From: JAPKYZ01 sp033763835
GTDB lineage: Bacteria > Acidobacteriota > Terriglobia > Bryobacterales > Bryobacteraceae
Direction of reading: 5' to 3'
NCBI GenBank assembly: GCA_033763835.1
Contig: JANRJS010000028.1
Span: 77,074-141,073 of the forward strand
DNA: 64,000 bases
The notes under the pieces are model-generated. The model was not told the DNA's origin. It was given only the letters and a program-made list of their open reading frames with translations, and searched no databases. This document shows positions 35,439 to 43,770 of the stretch, one piece after another; within the stretch, counting starts at the first letter, position 1, and each line of letters begins with the position of its first letter. The position numbers were made by a program, and so were the translations under genes.

Positions 35439-36510
35439 AACCGCTCTCGGCGGTTTTGTCCTCACCGGCTGCGCAGCGCGCAGAACCGTAACTTCTATTC
35501 CCGCGAAGCCCGCTTTCGGAAAAGTCCAAGTCGCCGAAGACCGCGTCATTCGCACCGTCGTAGGTTTGCGACCGTATCGACCCTCGGGCTTCGTCGTCAA
35601 ACGCGAGTCGTTCGGCGATAAGGCGCTGATTCACAACTACGGACACGGCGGCGGCGGCATGACGCTGTCTTGGGGGACCTCGCAATTGGCGGTCGATCTT
35701 GCTCCCGAAGTTCGCCAAGCGGCGGTGCTCGGCTGTGGGGGCGTGGGTTTGGCGACGGCGCGCTTGCTGCAACGGCGCGGCGCGCAAGTGACCATCTATA
35801 CCAAGTCGTTGCCGCCCGAGACGACTTCGAATATCGCGGGCGCGCAATGGTGGCCGACTTCGGTGTTCAACGAAGACAAAGCGACGCCCGCGTTCCGCGA
35901 ACAATTCGTCGCCGCATGCCGCCACTCGTACCGGCATTTTCAAACGATGCTCGGCGACTATTACGGCGTGCGCTGGATCCGCAACTATATGGTGAGCGAT
36001 TCGCCCGTGCGCAATAGCTTCATTCTCGGCGCAGACTCGCCGATCCGCGACTTGTATCCCGAGTACGCCGACCTGCCGGACAACGCCACGCCGTTCGAGC
36101 GCTACGCGCGCCGTTTCACGACGATGCTGATCGAGCCTTCGACGTACCTGCCCGCCGTACTTCGCGATTTTCAATTATCGGGCGGCCGCGTCGTGGTGGG
36201 TGAGTTCGACCGCGAACGGCTGAGCGCTCTCTCCGAACCCGCGATCTTCAACTGCACCGGCTTAGGCGCCGGCGCTTTGTTCGGCGACCCCGAAATCGGG
36301 CCGGTGAAGGGGCAATTAACGGTGCTGCTACCGCAACCGGAGATCGACTACAACCTGCTCACCGGCGGACTTTACATGTTTCCCCGGCGCGACGGAATTC
36401 TGCTCGGTGGCACCTGGGAGCGCGGAGTGAACGATCTCGCGCCCAACCTCGAAGCGCGCGCCCGCGTGATAGCCGGCCACAAGGAAATCTTCGCCCGCTT
36501 GGGAACCTGA
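35428..36510 (+). CDS. Exported FAD-dependent oxidoreductase with circularly permuted D-amino-acid-oxidase motifs
   Basis: A 360-residue flavoprotein. The leader TRRTALGGFVLTGCAARR (Tat-like, with a possible lipobox Cys15) implies export. In ordinary D-amino-acid oxidases the FAD-binding glycine motif is N-terminal and the GxRPxRP and HNYGHGG-G-T-SWG segments close the protein. Here VGLRPYRPSG (46-55) and HNYGHGGGGMTLSWG (69-83) come first. The dinucleotide motif VLGCGGVGLATARLL (100-114) follows, and the chain ends soon after LLGGTWERG (about 325-333), exactly where the missing tail motif would normally continue. This is a circular permutation. Oxidation of a D-amino acid or related amine is inferred. 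It overlaps the upstream gene by 11 bases. Confidence 0.87.
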   Translation: MTRRTALGGFVLTGCAARRTVTSIPAKPAFGKVQVAEDRVIRTVVGLRPYRPSGFVVKRESFGDKALIHNYGHGGGGMTLSWGTSQLAVDLAPEVRQAAVLGCGGVGLATARLLQRRGAQVTIYTKSLPPETTSNIAGAQWWPTSVFNEDKATPAFREQFVAACRHSYRHFQTMLGDYYGVRWIRNYMVSDSPVRNSFILGADSPIRDLYPEYADLPDNATPFERYARRFTTMLIEPSTYLPAVLRDFQLSGGRVVVGEFDRERLSALSEPAIFNCTGLGAGALFGDPEIGPVKGQLTVLLPQPEIDYNLLTGGLYMFPRRDGILLGGTWERGVNDLAPNLEARARVIAGHKEIFARLGT

Positions 36511-36534
36511 AACGCTCCGAAACGTAAGCCGGTC

Positions 36535-38955
36535 ATGCAAGACCTGCGCTTCGCCGTTCGTCAGCTCGCCCGGAACCCTGACTTTGCGGCAATTGCCATC
36601 CTCGCGCTCGGCCTGGGGATCGGGGCGAACACGGCGATCTTCTCGGTTTTCGATACCGTTCTGCTCGGGCGGCTTCCTTTCGCCGATCCGGACCGGCTGG
36701 TGATGGTTTGGGAGGACGCCGCGCATCTGGGCTTTCCGCGCAACACACCCGCAGTGGCGAATTGGCTGGATTGGTCTAAGCGCAACACCGTGTTTACCGG
36801 CATCGGCGCGATTCGGGGAGCCAGCCGTAACCTGACCGGCGAGGGCGCTCCGGAAAACCTGGTTGGTTCGGGAATGACGGCCAACACTTGGGAAGTCTTA
36901 GGCGCGAAGCCTCTGCTGGGCCGGATGTTCGCCGAAGAGGAAGATCGGAAGGCTGCGCCGGTGGTTGTCATCAGTCACGGTTTGTGGCAGCGGCGATTCG
37001 GCGGCGATGTCCGTGTTCTTGGGCGCAAGATTCTTTTAAGCGATCAGCCTTACGAGGTGATTGGCGTCATGACCGCCGATTTCGCATTTCCGGAGAGGTT
37101 GAACGACATCTGGATTCCCGCGTCGTTTACACCGAACGATTTCGCCAATCGCGGAGCGCACTTCCTTACCTGCGTGGCACGCCTGAAACCGGACGCGACG
37201 TTGGAGCGCGCGCAAGCCGAGATGTCGGGCATCGCGCGGCAACTGGAACGCGAGTACCCGCAATCGAACCGAAAAATAGGCGTGACGCTAGTTCCCTTGC
37301 GCGAACAGATTGCAGGGGATCTTCGGTTGGCGCTAACGGTGCTCCTCATGGCGGCGGGCGCGGTGCTGTTGATCGCCTGCGCGAATCTCGCGAACCTGCT
37401 GCTGGCCCGCGCCTCGGGCCGCCGGCAGGAAATGGCGGTGCGGGCGGCGCTCGGCGCTTCGCGGATGAGGATCGTCCGGCAGGTGCTCGCCGAGAGTCTG
37501 CTTCTGGCCGGACTGGGCGCACTGCTCGGCTTGGTTTTCGCGCGCGTGGGGATGATTGTGCTCGAAAAGCTGATCCCCAGCGGTCTGGCGGCGACGGCTC
37601 TTCGCCTCGACTGGAGAGTGCTCGGCTTCGCCCTGATCGCGTCGATCCTGACGGGCATTTTGTTCGGACTCGCGCCCGCCATCGCGTCGGCCCGGACGAA
37701 TCTGCACGGTACGATCCGGCAGGGAGATCGTGGCGCGGCGGGCGCGAGGCGAAACTGGCTGCGCGACGCACTGGTGATTTCGCAAGTCGCCTTGGCGCTC
37801 GTGCTGCTCTCCGGTGCGGGATTAATGATCCAAACACTGCGCAATCTCGAAGCGGTCGATATTGGAATGCGCAAAGATCACCTGCTGACGATGAGCACTT
37901 TTTTGGCGAACGGGCGTTATCCGGACCACGCCAAGCGCCACGCGTTCTACACGCTGGTTCTCGATAATGTGAAGGCCGTTCCCGGTGTCGTCGCGGCCGC
38001 CTACACTTCGGCCTTACCGTTGACGACACCCGGCAACACCAGCGGCTATAGGATCGAGGGACAGTCCCCTGCGGAGGCTCTGCTGGCCGGGCAGGATGCA
38101 CTGTTCCGCGTGGTGACGCCCGAGTTTCTCGAAACGATTCGCGGAAGGCTTAAGGAAGGGCGCTGGTTCACAAACGACGACCGCAATTCCACACTCCCCG
38201 TTATGGTGATTAACGAGAGCTTCGCCATCCGGCACTGGCCCGGCCAAAGCGCGGTCGGCAAACGATTCAGCGTCGGATATCGCGGCGGAACGCCCGATAC
38301 GCCGCGCTGGCTGACGGTCGTGGGCGTGGTTAAGGAGATTCGCGAGCGCGGTATCGACATCGCGCTGAAATCCGCGATGTACATGCCCTCGGCGCAGTCC
38401 GAATTGTATTGGCCGCGCCCAGCGGATCTGGTGGTGCGCACTTCAGTCGAGCCGGAGTCCGTCGCGGGTGCGGTCCAACAAGCGATCTGGTCGGTGGACA
38501 AGGATCAGCCTGTTTCGCGGCTGCGCACGATGCAAGAAGTGAGCGACCGGCAATTGGCCGCGCGCTCGCAACAGGCCACGCTTCTGGGCGCGTTCGCTGG
38601 ACTGGCGCTACTACTCGCGGCGATTGGTATCTACGGCGTGCTCAGCTACGCGGTGGCGCAGCGACGCAAAGAAATCGGCGTGCGGATGAGCCTGGGCGCG
38701 AGGCCGTCGGACGTGCTGACGATGGTGCTCGGACGGGGGGTGTCGCTCGCATTGGTTGGCCTGGCGATTGGCATCGTCGCCTCGCTGGCATTGGGTGGGT
38801 TGGTGAAGAGCATGCTGTTCGGGGTCGCTCCTCAGGATCCGATCACGCTGGTCTCGGTATCCGCCGCTTTGCTTCTCGTCGCGGCCCTGGCGTGCGCCAT
38901 TCCGGCGCGGCGCGCGGCGCGGGTCGACCCGGCGATCGCTTTGCGGGCGGAGTAG
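36535..38955 (+). CDS. ABC transporter permease, ADOP family (MacB/FtsX-like)
   Basis: An 806-residue permease of the Acidobacterial duplicated orphan permease type (TIGR03434). It begins MQDLRFAVRQLARNPDF. It has a first helix (ILALGLGIGANTAIFSVFDTVLL), a MacB-type periplasmic domain, a first FtsX core with three helices (about 260-390), a second helix and periplasmic domain from about 415, and a second FtsX core at the end (LSYAVAQRRKEIGVRMSLGA, ALACAIPARRAARVDPAIALR). No ATPase gene is adjacent, as usual for this family. Substrate unknown; MacB-like proteins act as mechanotransmission exporters. It is convergent with the DUF1501 gene, four bases apart. Confidence 0.93.
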   Translation: MQDLRFAVRQLARNPDFAAIAILALGLGIGANTAIFSVFDTVLLGRLPFADPDRLVMVWEDAAHLGFPRNTPAVANWLDWSKRNTVFTGIGAIRGASRNLTGEGAPENLVGSGMTANTWEVLGAKPLLGRMFAEEEDRKAAPVVVISHGLWQRRFGGDVRVLGRKILLSDQPYEVIGVMTADFAFPERLNDIWIPASFTPNDFANRGAHFLTCVARLKPDATLERAQAEMSGIARQLEREYPQSNRKIGVTLVPLREQIAGDLRLALTVLLMAAGAVLLIACANLANLLLARASGRRQEMAVRAALGASRMRIVRQVLAESLLLAGLGALLGLVFARVGMIVLEKLIPSGLAATALRLDWRVLGFALIASILTGILFGLAPAIASARTNLHGTIRQGDRGAAGARRNWLRDALVISQVALALVLLSGAGLMIQTLRNLEAVDIGMRKDHLLTMSTFLANGRYPDHAKRHAFYTLVLDNVKAVPGVVAAAYTSALPLTTPGNTSGYRIEGQSPAEALLAGQDALFRVVTPEFLETIRGRLKEGRWFTNDDRNSTLPVMVINESFAIRHWPGQSAVGKRFSVGYRGGTPDTPRWLTVVGVVKEIRERGIDIALKSAMYMPSAQSELYWPRPADLVVRTSVEPESVAGAVQQAIWSVDKDQPVSRLRTMQEVSDRQLAARSQQATLLGAFAGLALLLAAIGIYGVLSYAVAQRRKEIGVRMSLGARPSDVLTMVLGRGVSLALVGLAIGIVASLALGGLVKSMLFGVAPQDPITLVSVSAALLLVAALACAIPARRAARVDPAIALRAE

Positions 38956-38959
38956 CCGC

Positions 38960-40345
38960 TTAGCCCCACAACTCGTGCACGGGGCGGTAATCGTAGCGCG
39001 AGTCTACGGGAACGTACTCGAACCCGCGATTCAGAGGATCGTCGCGGCGAATCGTCGTCCAATCGATGCCCAGCGCCGAGTAGATCGTCGCCTCAACGTC
39101 CTCGGCGCGAATATCGCGGTCGCCCGACCAGCCCGGCTGATCCGTCGAGAACCCGTCCGAGTTGGTGGAGCCGATGACCGAGCGTCCCTTCACCTTCGCG
39201 CCCGCGAAGAAGATCGCCTGCTGCAAGTGGTGATCGCGGCCAGCCTGCGCGTTGAGCGCTGCGCCGCCCGCATGCCGAACGGTCCGGCCGAACTCGCCCA
39301 TCGCGATAATCAACGTGTCGTCGAGGTGTCCCGAATCCTTCAGATCGGCGATCAGCGTACCGAGCCCGTTATCGAACTGCCGGATCAGTGCGTTATTGTT
39401 CGCCGGATTGAACGCTCCGGTATAAATGCCCGCGTGGTTATCCCACCCGCCGATGGTGATCTGCACAAACCGGGTTCCCATGTCGGATCGGATCAGGTTG
39501 CGCGCCGCGATGCAGGCGTTGCCGAATCCGGTATTGCCGTAGCGGTTGCGCTCGTCCTGCGGAAAGGTAAAGATACGATCGACATCGGCGTTGTACATTA
39601 GCCGCCGCGCGCTCAAGTTGTACTGCGCCAACTCGGAGGCGAGCGCGCCGAAATCGGTTTCGATGGAATCGCCCTGCGACAGTTCGCGTAGCAAAGCGTA
39701 CCGCCGGTCGAACGCCGGTTGCCCGTCCCCATGCGTCGTGTTGCCTAACCCGTTGCCTCCGGGCGAAACGTAAAAAGGCGCGTGAGCGCTGGGAAAATAA
39801 CCTTGACCGGGGCCGGTGGTCGCGTTCAGCGACAGAAACGCGGGCAGCAACGCATTCTTATCCTGCAGTTCCATCGAAACGACGGAGCCGATGTGTGGAG
39901 CGATCTTCGACAACGAACTGGTCGGGTTGCGGCCGATCTGATACCAAGTGCGCGACAACTCGTGCACCGCCGCCCAAGCTCGTACCGAGCGCATGAGCGA
40001 AACATTGTCGAGTTGCTCCGCCAGTCTCGGCAAAATGCCGCGTGGCCAAGTAATGTCCCCGTAGCTCTCGGGCGCGAAAGCGGCGGGAGTCGCCGCGCTG
40101 GCTTTGAAATCGAACGTATCGGTGTGGCTAGGAGCACCCGCCATAAACACGAAAATCGCCTTCTTGGCCTTGTTAATCGGCGCGCCGCCGATTCGCGACG
40201 CCTCCATCGTCTTCGGAGGCAGCAGGAAGTATCCGCCTACCGCGGAAGCAATGTGCCGGAAAAAGATACGCCTCGAGACGTGAGGCGCGCGCCAGAACCG
40301 CTTACCTTTCGCGCCGGACCAGTCGATTCCGAATCGATCCTTCAT
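38960..40345 (-). CDS. DUF1501 domain-containing protein
   Basis: A 461-residue sulfatase/alkaline-phosphatase-like protein. The N-terminal SRRIFFRHIASAVGGYFLLPP is a twin-arginine-like leader, so it is likely exported. DUF1501 features include KKAIFVFMAGAPSHTDTFD, the ESYGDITWPRGILPRL region and IAMGEFGRTVRHAGGAALN. The start is the ATG at 40345 with GAGGG five bases upstream; a TTG at 40357 would overlap the previous gene. It follows a DUF1549 gene on the same strand. Such pairs are common in Planctomycetes and Acidobacteria, with unknown substrate. Confidence 0.9.
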   Translation of the reverse strand: MKDRFGIDWSGAKGKRFWRAPHVSRRIFFRHIASAVGGYFLLPPKTMEASRIGGAPINKAKKAIFVFMAGAPSHTDTFDFKASAATPAAFAPESYGDITWPRGILPRLAEQLDNVSLMRSVRAWAAVHELSRTWYQIGRNPTSSLSKIAPHIGSVVSMELQDKNALLPAFLSLNATTGPGQGYFPSAHAPFYVSPGGNGLGNTTHGDGQPAFDRRYALLRELSQGDSIETDFGALASELAQYNLSARRLMYNADVDRIFTFPQDERNRYGNTGFGNACIAARNLIRSDMGTRFVQITIGGWDNHAGIYTGAFNPANNNALIRQFDNGLGTLIADLKDSGHLDDTLIIAMGEFGRTVRHAGGAALNAQAGRDHHLQQAIFFAGAKVKGRSVIGSTNSDGFSTDQPGWSGDRDIRAEDVEATIYSALGIDWTTIRRDDPLNRGFEYVPVDSRYDYRPVHELWG

Positions 40346-40353
40346 AAATGCCC

Positions 40354-42228
40354 TCAATAACTCAAGATGAATTCGGAGCGGTTGATTAGCGCCCAGGCCA
40401 AGTCTTCCGTTGAGGCGTTTCGATTCGCCGCCCCGCGCGTTTCGTAGAACCGGATCGCCGACGCACGTTCGGCGGACGTCGCCGGGCGGGAGAGAAACAT
40501 GAGAAACAGTTCGTCCACCGCCGCGCCGTAATCCGCCATCCCCGCCACGCGGCGCAGCGTGGGCGAGGCCGCCACCTTGATCCGCGACCGCACCACGTTA
40601 TCGTTCATGATGTTGAGCTGCTGGAGAATGGAACCCAACTGCTGCCGGTCCGTCGTATCGCGATTCCCGCGGTAGAACGAGTTCATGAAGTTGAGCGCAC
40701 CGCCGTTTGAGCGCGGCTCAACGGGCTCCGGCAAGTGAACGGCCCACTTGGCCGTTTCGGTCCAGCCCTGGACGGTATAGTTCGCCAAAACCTGAGTGCC
40801 CATCTGGATCGCGTCGTGAATCTCTTCGCCCTCGAGACGCCGCGGATAGTGGCGCGCGAACATCGGGACGTACTCGATCTTCCAGGTGTCGTCGTAACGC
40901 GAACTTAACTGATAGGCCGAACTGGAAACCAGAACCCGGACGAACTCGCGCAAATTGAAGTTGACGGAGCCGAGGTGTTCAGCCAACCGCTCCAGCAGTT
41001 CGGGATGCGAAGCCTGCAAGGACCATCCGGCGGTGGGCGGATTCTTCGGGTCCATGCGCGCCGGGTCTAGTTGATCCACCGGCTCCGCTAAGGCCATGTT
41101 GAATAGCTGCTTCCAAATCCGGTTGGCCATATTACGCGCGAACATCGGATCTTCCACCATGAATGTCGCGAACTCCGCCCGCCAATCGGAAGTCCGGGGC
41201 GTCTGGCCCAGCCGATACTGCGGGGGGATCGCGCGCGTCGCGCCGATCGCCGTCCGGTTCGGACGATTCCCGAACGTCGTGTTCAGATCGTAGTTTCCGG
41301 TGGCCGCGTCGGCGATGGACCAACTGTTGAAGTAATAATTCGTCTGATCGTTCGTGGTGTAGGTGAACCGCATCCGCGCGAAGAACGCGGCCATGCCCTG
41401 CGCCTCCGTCCGGGGCGCGTCCTTACCCCACAGGCTGAGCGATTCGAGATGTCCCCGCCCGTTGTGGCAAAGGATGCAGTCGTAATGCCCAATTCCCAGG
41501 AACTGTGTGGCCGCGCGGTTAAAGGCCGTGTCGTAGCTATCCTGCGCGGGACCGCCCGGCGTCCTCGACCGTAGGTTCCAGTTCACCGGAGCCGCCGCTT
41601 CGTCGTAATTGTTGCCTTTGGCGACAAGCGCCTCCCACACCATGTCCTTCAACGACCGGTTCGGGTCGTCGAGCGATTTAAGCATCCACGCGTGAAACTG
41701 ATTCCGGCCGTTAATCTGAATGCTTTGAAACGAGTTGAATGCCGCGTTCTGCATCAGGTCGCCCAGCCACATGGTCCAACGCCGGCTAAACTCCGGCGAA
41801 TAGAGGAGCGAATCGATCAGTTGGTCGCGTTTGTTGGGGTTCGTGTCCGCGACGAAAGACTCGATGGCTTCTTTGGAGGGAATGCGGCCCGTCAGATCGA
41901 GATGGATGCGTCGGACGAACTCGTAATCGCCGGTTAGGGATGCGGATCGGACATTGTTCTGGATCAGCTTGCCGAAAATTGCCTGATCAATAAAGTTGCG
42001 TTGCGGGATGTCGCGTGCGTCCGCGATTCGCGACGGACCATCCTGCGAAAACCGCGACAAGCCTTCCTGCGAAAACAACGTTAACCGGTCTTGTACTTGG
42101 CGTTGCGCGCGCGCTTCCGCTGCCAGAAACCGGTCCGGCTCGGCGCGGAACGTACAATTTGTATCGATCGGCTCTTGCGCGAATGCAAGAGCGTTAAGTA
42201 AGGCCGCAACGGCTCGTGTCCCCGTCAT
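40354..42228 (-). CDS. DUF1549 domain-containing protein (cytochrome-like)
   Basis: A 624-residue exported protein. The start at 42228 gives a signal-like segment (MTGTRAVAALLNALAFAQEP); the open frame upstream overlaps the divergent gene and is disregarded. A DUF1549 region contains FVRRIHLDLTGRIPSKEAIESF, followed by LLYSPEFSRRWTMWLGDL. A heme-c-type CxxCH (DCILCHNGRGH) lies mid-protein. DUF1553-like parts follow, including NRIWKQLFNMALAEPVDQLDP. It is paired with DUF1501 immediately downstream. This family is thought to act in periplasmic degradation or electron transfer, but the function has not been established. Confidence 0.9.
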   Translation of the reverse strand: MTGTRAVAALLNALAFAQEPIDTNCTFRAEPDRFLAAEARAQRQVQDRLTLFSQEGLSRFSQDGPSRIADARDIPQRNFIDQAIFGKLIQNNVRSASLTGDYEFVRRIHLDLTGRIPSKEAIESFVADTNPNKRDQLIDSLLYSPEFSRRWTMWLGDLMQNAAFNSFQSIQINGRNQFHAWMLKSLDDPNRSLKDMVWEALVAKGNNYDEAAAPVNWNLRSRTPGGPAQDSYDTAFNRAATQFLGIGHYDCILCHNGRGHLESLSLWGKDAPRTEAQGMAAFFARMRFTYTTNDQTNYYFNSWSIADAATGNYDLNTTFGNRPNRTAIGATRAIPPQYRLGQTPRTSDWRAEFATFMVEDPMFARNMANRIWKQLFNMALAEPVDQLDPARMDPKNPPTAGWSLQASHPELLERLAEHLGSVNFNLREFVRVLVSSSAYQLSSRYDDTWKIEYVPMFARHYPRRLEGEEIHDAIQMGTQVLANYTVQGWTETAKWAVHLPEPVEPRSNGGALNFMNSFYRGNRDTTDRQQLGSILQQLNIMNDNVVRSRIKVAASPTLRRVAGMADYGAAVDELFLMFLSRPATSAERASAIRFYETRGAANRNASTEDLAWALINRSEFILSY

Positions 42229-42312
42229 GCCAATACGTCCCCCGGAACGTAACCCGAGTATAACAACGCGGTTCCGGGAAACGTAAAGATTTCTTTTCGC
42301 GTCCCACCGGTC

Positions 42313-42930
42313 ATGCGCGGCGTTCTCCTCCTTATCGCCGGTGCGGCCTCGTCGGCCGCCCAAGGTTTTCCGCGAAACACCATTACGTTAGGTCTGGGGG
42401 CGGCCATTCCCGGCCAGGACTTGAAAGGCTTTTTCGAACCGAGTGTGGCGTTGGGCTTCAACTACGGCTACCGGCCACACCGCAATTTCCAGATCGACGG
42501 CGGCCTGGACACCGTTATCCAAGCCGCCCGCGTCAACGACTTCGCGGATACGGCATTCGGCTCGCGGCGAATCCGCGACTACCAGTTGTTTATTCCGTTC
42601 GGTGGGCGGGTGATTTTGCCGTCGGCCGAAGATCGCGTGCAACTCTACGCGGGCGGCGGCGGTGTATGGGCCCGCTACTTCGAGTCGATTAGTCAGCCGA
42701 GCACGAACTTTCAGATCGATTGTCCGCAGTGCCTTTCGCGCAGTGGCTTCGGCTACTACGCGTTGGTGGGAGCGAAATGGCGGCCCTCGCGGTGGAAAGG
42801 GTTTTGGTTCGGCGGTTCGGTGCGCGTCGTGCGCGTCACAACGGACGGCGACCCGATCGGCGCTCTCGTCACACGCCCCACAAGGGACCGCTGGGTGACG
42901 CCGTCGATCGAAGTGGGATTTAGTTTTTAG
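42313..42930 (+). CDS. Putative outer-membrane beta-barrel protein
   Basis: A 205-residue protein with a short signal peptide (MRGVLLLIAGAASSAAQG), then alternating aromatic and glycine strands (NTITLGLGAAIPG, VALGFNYGYRPHRNFQIDGGLD, VQLYAGGGGVWARYF, GYYALVGAKWRPSRWKGFWFGGSVRVVRV) and a terminal Phe. This is consistent with a small outer-membrane barrel of the OmpW/Opacity-like size class. Two cysteines (DCPQCL) sit in a predicted loop. It is divergent from the DUF1549 gene (84 bases) and convergent with the EthD gene, sharing an overlapping stop. Confidence 0.65.
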   Translation: MRGVLLLIAGAASSAAQGFPRNTITLGLGAAIPGQDLKGFFEPSVALGFNYGYRPHRNFQIDGGLDTVIQAARVNDFADTAFGSRRIRDYQLFIPFGGRVILPSAEDRVQLYAGGGGVWARYFESISQPSTNFQIDCPQCLSRSGFGYYALVGAKWRPSRWKGFWFGGSVRVVRVTTDGDPIGALVTRPTRDRWVTPSIEVGFSF

Positions 42931-43232
42931 CGCTCCACCTGCCCGACCACAATGACCGGTTGCGAGTCGGTGTAGTTCGGGATGTCGGCGAGAATCTCCC
43001 CGCCGTGCGCCGAGAGCAACGCGCCTAGCGCATCGTCGTTTTCGAAAAACATGGTGGCAATGCAGGCGTAGGGCGAGGGACCGCCGCCTAAAGAGGAGAG
43101 GCAGCGGTCCACGGAGATTGGCCTAAGTCCAAGAGGAGCGCCCAACCGCTCGACCATCGGGGTGTGGATGGTTAGGTAGTAGTCGAAGTCGAACTTCGAG
43201 CTCGCCGGATAGAGAACGGTGACGCGGGTCAT
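42927..43232 (-). CDS. EthD family protein
   Basis: A 101-residue dimeric alpha/beta-barrel protein of the EthD superfamily. It starts MTRVTVLYPASSKFDFDYYL, followed by HTPMVERLGAPLGLRPISVDR, the typical EthD opening with the (F)xxYY-xxHxP motif. Some family members assist ring-oxidation or ether-degrading systems; most are of unknown function. It overlaps the stop of the convergent barrel-protein gene by four bases and lies 10 bases downstream of the pseudopilin gene on the same strand. Confidence 0.85.
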   Translation of the reverse strand: MTRVTVLYPASSKFDFDYYLTIHTPMVERLGAPLGLRPISVDRCLSSLGGGPSPYACIATMFFENDDALGALLSAHGGEILADIPNYTDSQPVIVVGQVER

Positions 43233-43242
43233 CCCGCACAGC

Positions 43243-43719
43243 TTACTTGATTTCGGGACTGTTCGCCGTCGCGGGCTCGGCGGAAAAGTTTTGCCGGATT
43301 ACCAGGGTCTGATCGCTAAAGAACGTGCGCGAACCGGTGTTGTTGAACGCCACCGGATTGGCATTCACGCTGTATCCGGTCGGGCTTAACTGCAGGACGA
43401 ATTTATAGCCGCCCTTTTCGCCGGAAGCGAGATCGCTGGGGAGAAGGTCGGCGGCGCTCGGACCCGGCGTTCCCCCGGAGGCGGGCCCCAATTCGGTCAT
43501 CGATTGCGCGAACTTCCCAAACTGCGAATAGTATTGCGTTTGCGCTTGATGAATCGCGACGATGTGCCGGATGGCGGCCATCTCTTGCGCTTGCATGCGC
43601 GCCTTGTTCAATTTCGGTACCGCAATGGCGGCGATGATCAGAATGATCGCGATAACGATCAGCAGTTCGACCAGCGAAAATCCACGGCCGCGGTGCTTAA
43701 GCGTAACTTTCCGGAACAT
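43243..43719 (-). CDS. Type IV pilin / type II secretion pseudopilin-like protein
   Basis: A 158-residue protein with a prepilin leader: HRGRGFSLVELLIVIAIILI, cleavage after the Gly before FSLVE, with Glu5 of the mature chain present. A hydrophobic helix follows, then KLNKARMQAQEMAAIRHIVAIHQAQTQYYSQFGKFAQSM, the pilin-family block common in Acidobacteria GspG/PilA-like proteins. The C-terminal part is beta-rich. No other pilus gene is in the window, so it is an orphan whose assembly machine lies elsewhere. Confidence 0.9.
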   Translation of the reverse strand: MFRKVTLKHRGRGFSLVELLIVIAIILIIAAIAVPKLNKARMQAQEMAAIRHIVAIHQAQTQYYSQFGKFAQSMTELGPASGGTPGPSAADLLPSDLASGEKGGYKFVLQLSPTGYSVNANPVAFNNTGSRTFFSDQTLVIRQNFSAEPATANSPEIK

Positions 43720-43770
43720 AGTTCTCCCTAATGTATGACGGCGGAGCGGGCCGCGGCGTGTACGGCAAGT

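Noticed and set aside
42229..42363. N-terminal extension of the DUF1549 protein
   Set aside because: It would overlap the divergent barrel-protein gene and hide the signal peptide that starts at 42228.
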